Positions 61,473-64,000 of a DNA stretch of 64,000 nt are shown here, piece by piece (the first letter of the stretch is position 1; each line of letters opens with the position of its first letter). The notes beneath the pieces were generated by a model. It was not told the origin of the DNA, did no database searches, and saw only the letters and a list, made by a program, of their open reading frames with translations. This stretch comes from CAWBJO01 sp963789175. Its GTDB lineage: Bacteria; Pseudomonadota; Alphaproteobacteria; Rhizobiales; Aestuariivirgaceae. The stretch is taken from assembly GCA_963789175.1 (NCBI GenBank), contig CAWBJO010000007.1:124001-188000 (forward strand), in the 5' to 3' direction. Made by a program: the position numbers and the translations under genes.

Positions 61473-61979
61473 CTAGAAGCGCACCATGATCGTAACCGTA
61501 TCACTGTAGGAATCGGGCGGAGGCATGTCCTGCGCCGGAATCAATCCGTATACGGTGTAAGACTGAGCTCCGCCTGTTCCTTCTCGATCTGTCATCCGCT
61601 CACCCTCGTCGTCACCCCAAAGTGTGCCATGCGACGAGTCCTGGTAGAGCGAATACGTCAGAGTATCGGAGGAGGTGCCGCCGCAGTCATTTTCCGCGCA
61701 GCCGTCGTTGCGCCGTCTGCCGCCCCCATCACTGATTCCAATTGAGTATGTAGTGGTCTCGGTACATTTGACGTTGAAGGCCGCCGTCGCGGGCTGTGCA
61801 GAAACGACTATTCCCAACGCTGCCGAAAGCCAGCGTTCCCACACTGGAGACGATACAGTGGTCGTATACAGATCGCGGAGACCTGGAGATTTCCCGTCTG
61901 CCGGCTCCGCCTGCGCCCAACACGCCGACGGGAATGCAACGGCAGCGACGCATGAGAGAAGACGAAAGGCATGTTTCAT
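61473..61979 (-). pseudogene. SCPU pilin, with three compensating +1 frameshifts
   Basis: GGAG is 7 nt before ATG 61979. The signal peptide MKHAFRLLSCVAAVAFPSACWA and the C-terminal two thirds (VVSAQPATAAFNVKCTETTTYS onwards, ending YGLIPAQDMPPPDSYSDTVTIMVRF in pieces) share a frame, but the segment between runs as TGNLQVSA in a second frame and VYDHCIVSSVGTLAFGSVGN in a third. Three extra bases restore about 167 residues. Because the shifts sum to three, the gene reads as a full-length ORF with a wrong core of about 35 residues, which an automatic caller would accept. Confidence 0.75.
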
Positions 61980-62006
61980 GATGAGGCTCCTACTCATTGC
62001 TGGTCA

Positions 62007-62495
62007 CTAATATTCGACAATGATGACGCAGAAGTCCTCCAGCTCGTCGGGAGCCTGCGTCTCCTGCACAGGGATGCGGCCATAGATCGTGATCGTCTCG
62101 ACGGCGCCGGTTCCTGTCCCGGTGAGCCGGCTGCTGTCGTAGCCCCAGTGCTCGCTGCGCGCCGAGTTGCGATAGAGATCGTAGGCGAGCCCGCTGTCGC
62201 CATACAGCTTCCGCTCCGTGGTCGCGTTCGGCGAAGCGACCGCGTTCCCCGCGCTGATCCCGATGCTGTAGCTTGTGGTGCCGGTGCACTGGAGCGAGAA
62301 GGTCGCCGTCGCATCGATCGCCTCCGACATGACGCCGAAGCTGCCGAAGTTGAGCGTGGTCACATTCGAGATCTTGCATTCGGGAACGATTGCCGTCTTG
62401 ACTTCGAGCAACGTCGTCGCCGTGCCGGCTGCCACGACGCCCGAACCGGCCGTCACGCAGAAAACGACAAGAAGTGTGCGCGCGGCATGTTTCAT
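62007..62495 (-). CDS. SCPU-domain pilin protein
   Basis: A 162-residue secreted protein with a signal peptide (MKHAARTLLVVFCVTAGSGVVAAG) and one SCPU domain: CKISNVTTLNFGSFGV, SLQCTGTTSYSIGISAGN and IYGRIPVQETQAPDELEDF. Cysteines at the domain ends would form the pilin disulfide. The start is ATG 62495, where the signal peptide begins. It is first in the minus-strand pilus operon and reads intact. Confidence 0.85.
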   Translation of the reverse strand: MKHAARTLLVVFCVTAGSGVVAAGTATTLLEVKTAIVPECKISNVTTLNFGSFGVMSEAIDATATFSLQCTGTTSYSIGISAGNAVASPNATTERKLYGDSGLAYDLYRNSARSEHWGYDSSRLTGTGTGAVETITIYGRIPVQETQAPDELEDFCVIIVEY

Positions 62496-62595
62496 CGGGA
62501 TCGCTGCAAGCTTGCATGCCTCAGTTTTTGCAACCAAAGATTAAATACTGTTTAATGAGACACGCGACAGTTACACTGCAATCGGAATTTTTTTC

Positions 62596-63822
62596 ATGAG
62601 GATCGACGTTGGCGCGCGTGCCGTCGATCTCGATCCGCGCGATCCGGATTTCTTTTCAGAACCTTATCGAGCGTATCGCGCGATACGGGAAAAACTCCCG
62701 CAATTTATTTGGGAGCAATACGGCCACTGGTGCTTCGTCGCGCATGCCGATGTGAGCGGGCTGCTCCGCGATCGGCGATTCGGTCGTCAGATTCTCCATG
62801 TCATGTCGCGCGAAGAACTCAACTGGCCGGATACGCCTTCGCACGCGAAGCCCTTCTACGATTTCGAAAGCCGCTCGATGCTCGAACTCGAACCGCCGGC
62901 GCACACGCGCCTGCGCAGTCTCGTCAATCGCGCGTTCCTGTCGCGCCAGGTCGAGCGGCTGACACCGACGATCGAACGACTGGCGAACGAACTGATCGAT
63001 GGCTTCGAGGAGGCAGCGAGCGCCGACCTGCTCGAACGATTCGCGACGCCCATTCCCGTCGCCGTCATCGCCGATCTCCTCGGCGTTCCGCGCGCCATGG
63101 CACCGAAGCTTCTCGACTGGTCTCACCGGATGGTGGCGATGTACCAGTTCCGCCGGGACGCGGACGTCGAGCGAAGCGCGGTCACCGCCACCGAGGAGTT
63201 CTCGGCCTACATGCGGGGCCTCGTATCGGAGCGCCGCGGAGCGCCGCAGGACGACCTGCTTTCGAACCTCATCGCCGCAGAGACCGAGGAGGGCAGGCTC
63301 CGCGAGGACGATATCGTCACGACCGCGATCCTGCTCCTCAACGCCGGCCACGAAGCGACGGTGCATGCCATCGGAAACGGGATCAAGTCGCTGCTCGAGG
63401 AGTGCGTCGACCCCGGAGCCGCATTCGCCGATGCGGCGTCTACCGCCGCTCATGTCGAGGAGCTGCTGCGCTTCGAGGCGCCGCTCCATCTCTTCACGCG
63501 CTACGCGCTCGAGGACGTCGATCTCGGGGATATCCGCCTGCGGAAGGGGGAGAAGATCGGGCTGCTGCTCGGCGCCGCCAACCACGATCCGGCGCGGTTT
63601 CCCTCGCCCCAGACCTTCCTGCCTGGCCGGTCGCCCAACCCGCATGTGAGCTTCGGGGCCGGCATCCACTTCTGCGTCGGCGCGCCTCTCGCCCGTCTCG
63701 AGCTGCAGGTCGCCCTGCCGATCCTGTTCCGGCGCCTGCCCAAGCTCCGGCTCGCCGAGACGCCCCGGTGGCGCGACACCTACCATTTCCACGGGCTCGA
63801 AAGCCTCAAAGTCGAGTGGTGA
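62596..63822 (+). CDS. Cytochrome P450
   Basis: A 408-residue soluble bacterial P450. The heme-ligand loop FGAGIHFCVGAPLARLE contains Cys360, the I-helix oxygen motif is AGHEATVH near 250, and the K-helix ExxR is in EELLRFEAP. An N-terminal PPAHTRLRSLVNRAF block is also typical. The family (CYP number) and substrate are unknown, and no ferredoxin partner is adjacent. It is divergent from the pilus operon by 100 nt and followed by a terminator-like hairpin. Confidence 0.93.
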   Translation: MRIDVGARAVDLDPRDPDFFSEPYRAYRAIREKLPQFIWEQYGHWCFVAHADVSGLLRDRRFGRQILHVMSREELNWPDTPSHAKPFYDFESRSMLELEPPAHTRLRSLVNRAFLSRQVERLTPTIERLANELIDGFEEAASADLLERFATPIPVAVIADLLGVPRAMAPKLLDWSHRMVAMYQFRRDADVERSAVTATEEFSAYMRGLVSERRGAPQDDLLSNLIAAETEEGRLREDDIVTTAILLLNAGHEATVHAIGNGIKSLLEECVDPGAAFADAASTAAHVEELLRFEAPLHLFTRYALEDVDLGDIRLRKGEKIGLLLGAANHDPARFPSPQTFLPGRSPNPHVSFGAGIHFCVGAPLARLELQVALPILFRRLPKLRLAETPRWRDTYHFHGLESLKVEW

Positions 63823-63847
63823 GCGGGCGCGAGGTCGTTTCCTTGCC

Positions 63848-63872
63848 AATCGGGGACGCTTGAGTCCCGATT
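63848..63872 (+). terminator. Terminator-like hairpin after the P450 gene
   Basis: AATCGGGGAC and GTCCCGATT pair with one bulged G and a 6-nt loop, followed by TTCG. It starts 25 nt after the P450 stop. Confidence 0.6.
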
Positions 63873-63934
63873 TTCGCGTGAAGCTGGGCTATGTCATGTC
63901 AAATAGGCTCACGCCCGCGAAAGGACGCGCCCCT

Positions 63935-64000
63935 ATGACCAATGCCGAAAGTGCTGCGTCCGAACGCCGATCCCGCCGGGGCGGGGGCGGGGCCGAAGCG
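63935..64000 (+). CDS. Start of a probable MttB superfamily methyltransferase 4 (cut by window edge)
   Basis: Twenty-two codons follow ATG 63935, with AAAGGA 8-9 nt upstream. The translation, MTNAESAASERRSRRGGGG then AEA, is the Arg/Gly-rich basic tail that opens the MttB homologues in this window (compare GRRRGGRDARR in mttB1). Only the tail is visible, so the assignment rests on composition and context. Confidence 0.5.
   Translation, partial: MTNAESAASERRSRRGGGGAEA

Noticed and set aside
1..64000. tRNA, rRNA, CRISPR arrays, insertion sequences or phage genes
   Set aside because: None seen: no regularly spaced repeats, transposase or integrase motifs, or tRNA-like folds were recognised on reading.

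Overview
The window is GC-rich, densely coded DNA with short intergenic gaps and many ATGA-type start/stop overlaps. Gene content points to an alphaproteobacterium, probably Hyphomicrobiales/Rhodobacterales-like: a TauR-type regulator with Xsc, SoeABC, several MttB-family methyltransferases, the PF13769 'virulence factor' protein beside a pterin methyltransferase, and a PuuA/PuuB pair. This is inferred from protein character; no 16S or marker phylogeny is available here. Most of the window reads as a catabolic region for small organic nitrogen and sulfur compounds (peptides, polyamines, taurine-type sulfonates, methylated amines).

Layout. 1-3.3 kb: an edge-truncated PLP trans-sulfuration enzyme, dxs and an alpha/beta hydrolase. 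3.5-8.8 kb: an oligopeptide ABC transporter (oppA-oppB-oppC and a fused oppDF). 8.8-18.4 kb: polyamine uptake and breakdown (SpuC-like aminotransferase, potD-potB-potC-potA, agmatinase-like ureohydrolase, divergent puuB/puuA). 18.4-19.2 kb: an RNA 2'-O-methyltransferase. 19.2-34.2 kb: C2-sulfonate module (orphan TPP enzyme, citrate synthase, phosphotransacetylase, TSUP sulfite exporter, xsc, cupin, ald, DMT exporter, tauR, soeABC). 34.2-38.1 kb: homocysteine methyltransferase behind a perfect palindrome, class V aminotransferase, corrinoid protein and DUF1638 protein. 38.2-42.7 kb: class IV aminotransferase and a ribose-type ABC importer. 42.8-56.5 kb: corrinoid/C1 module (mttB1-ferredoxin-lemA-M48-homocysteine methyltransferase-GFA in one direction; lysR-mttB2-mttB3 divergent; convergent to them a pterin methyltransferase, a reductive activator and a phytanoyl-CoA-dioxygenase-like oxygenase, with a PF13769 protein at the head). 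56.5-58.4 kb: pabC and pabB. 58.4-62.5 kb: a chaperone-usher pilus locus of the SCPU type that is mostly frameshifted and carries a truncated usher. 62.6-64.0 kb: a cytochrome P450 and the first codons of what looks like a fourth mttB.

How it fits together. In the sulfonate module, alanine dehydrogenase would recycle pyruvate for a taurine:pyruvate aminotransferase (not in this window). Xsc would convert sulfoacetaldehyde to acetyl phosphate and sulfite, Pta and citrate synthase would draw off the acetyl unit, and sulfite would be oxidised by cytoplasmic SoeABC or exported by the TSUP protein. In the C1 module, MttB-family enzymes would pass methyl groups from a quaternary or tertiary amine to the corrinoid protein, the pterin methyltransferase would move them to tetrahydrofolate, and the [2Fe-2S]/ASKHA protein would reactivate oxidised cobalt. 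Two homocysteine methyltransferases, a formaldehyde-related GFA protein and pab genes for folate sit close by. This is the most interesting part: a corrinoid demethylation system of the kind best known from anaerobes, interleaved with an O2-using oxygenase and a P450.

Caution: single-base frameshifts occur in agmatinase, puuB, puuA (twice), mttB2 and repeatedly in the pilus genes, often in short homopolymers. In the enzyme genes they look like sequence errors or very recent lesions, because the proteins are fully conserved on both sides.
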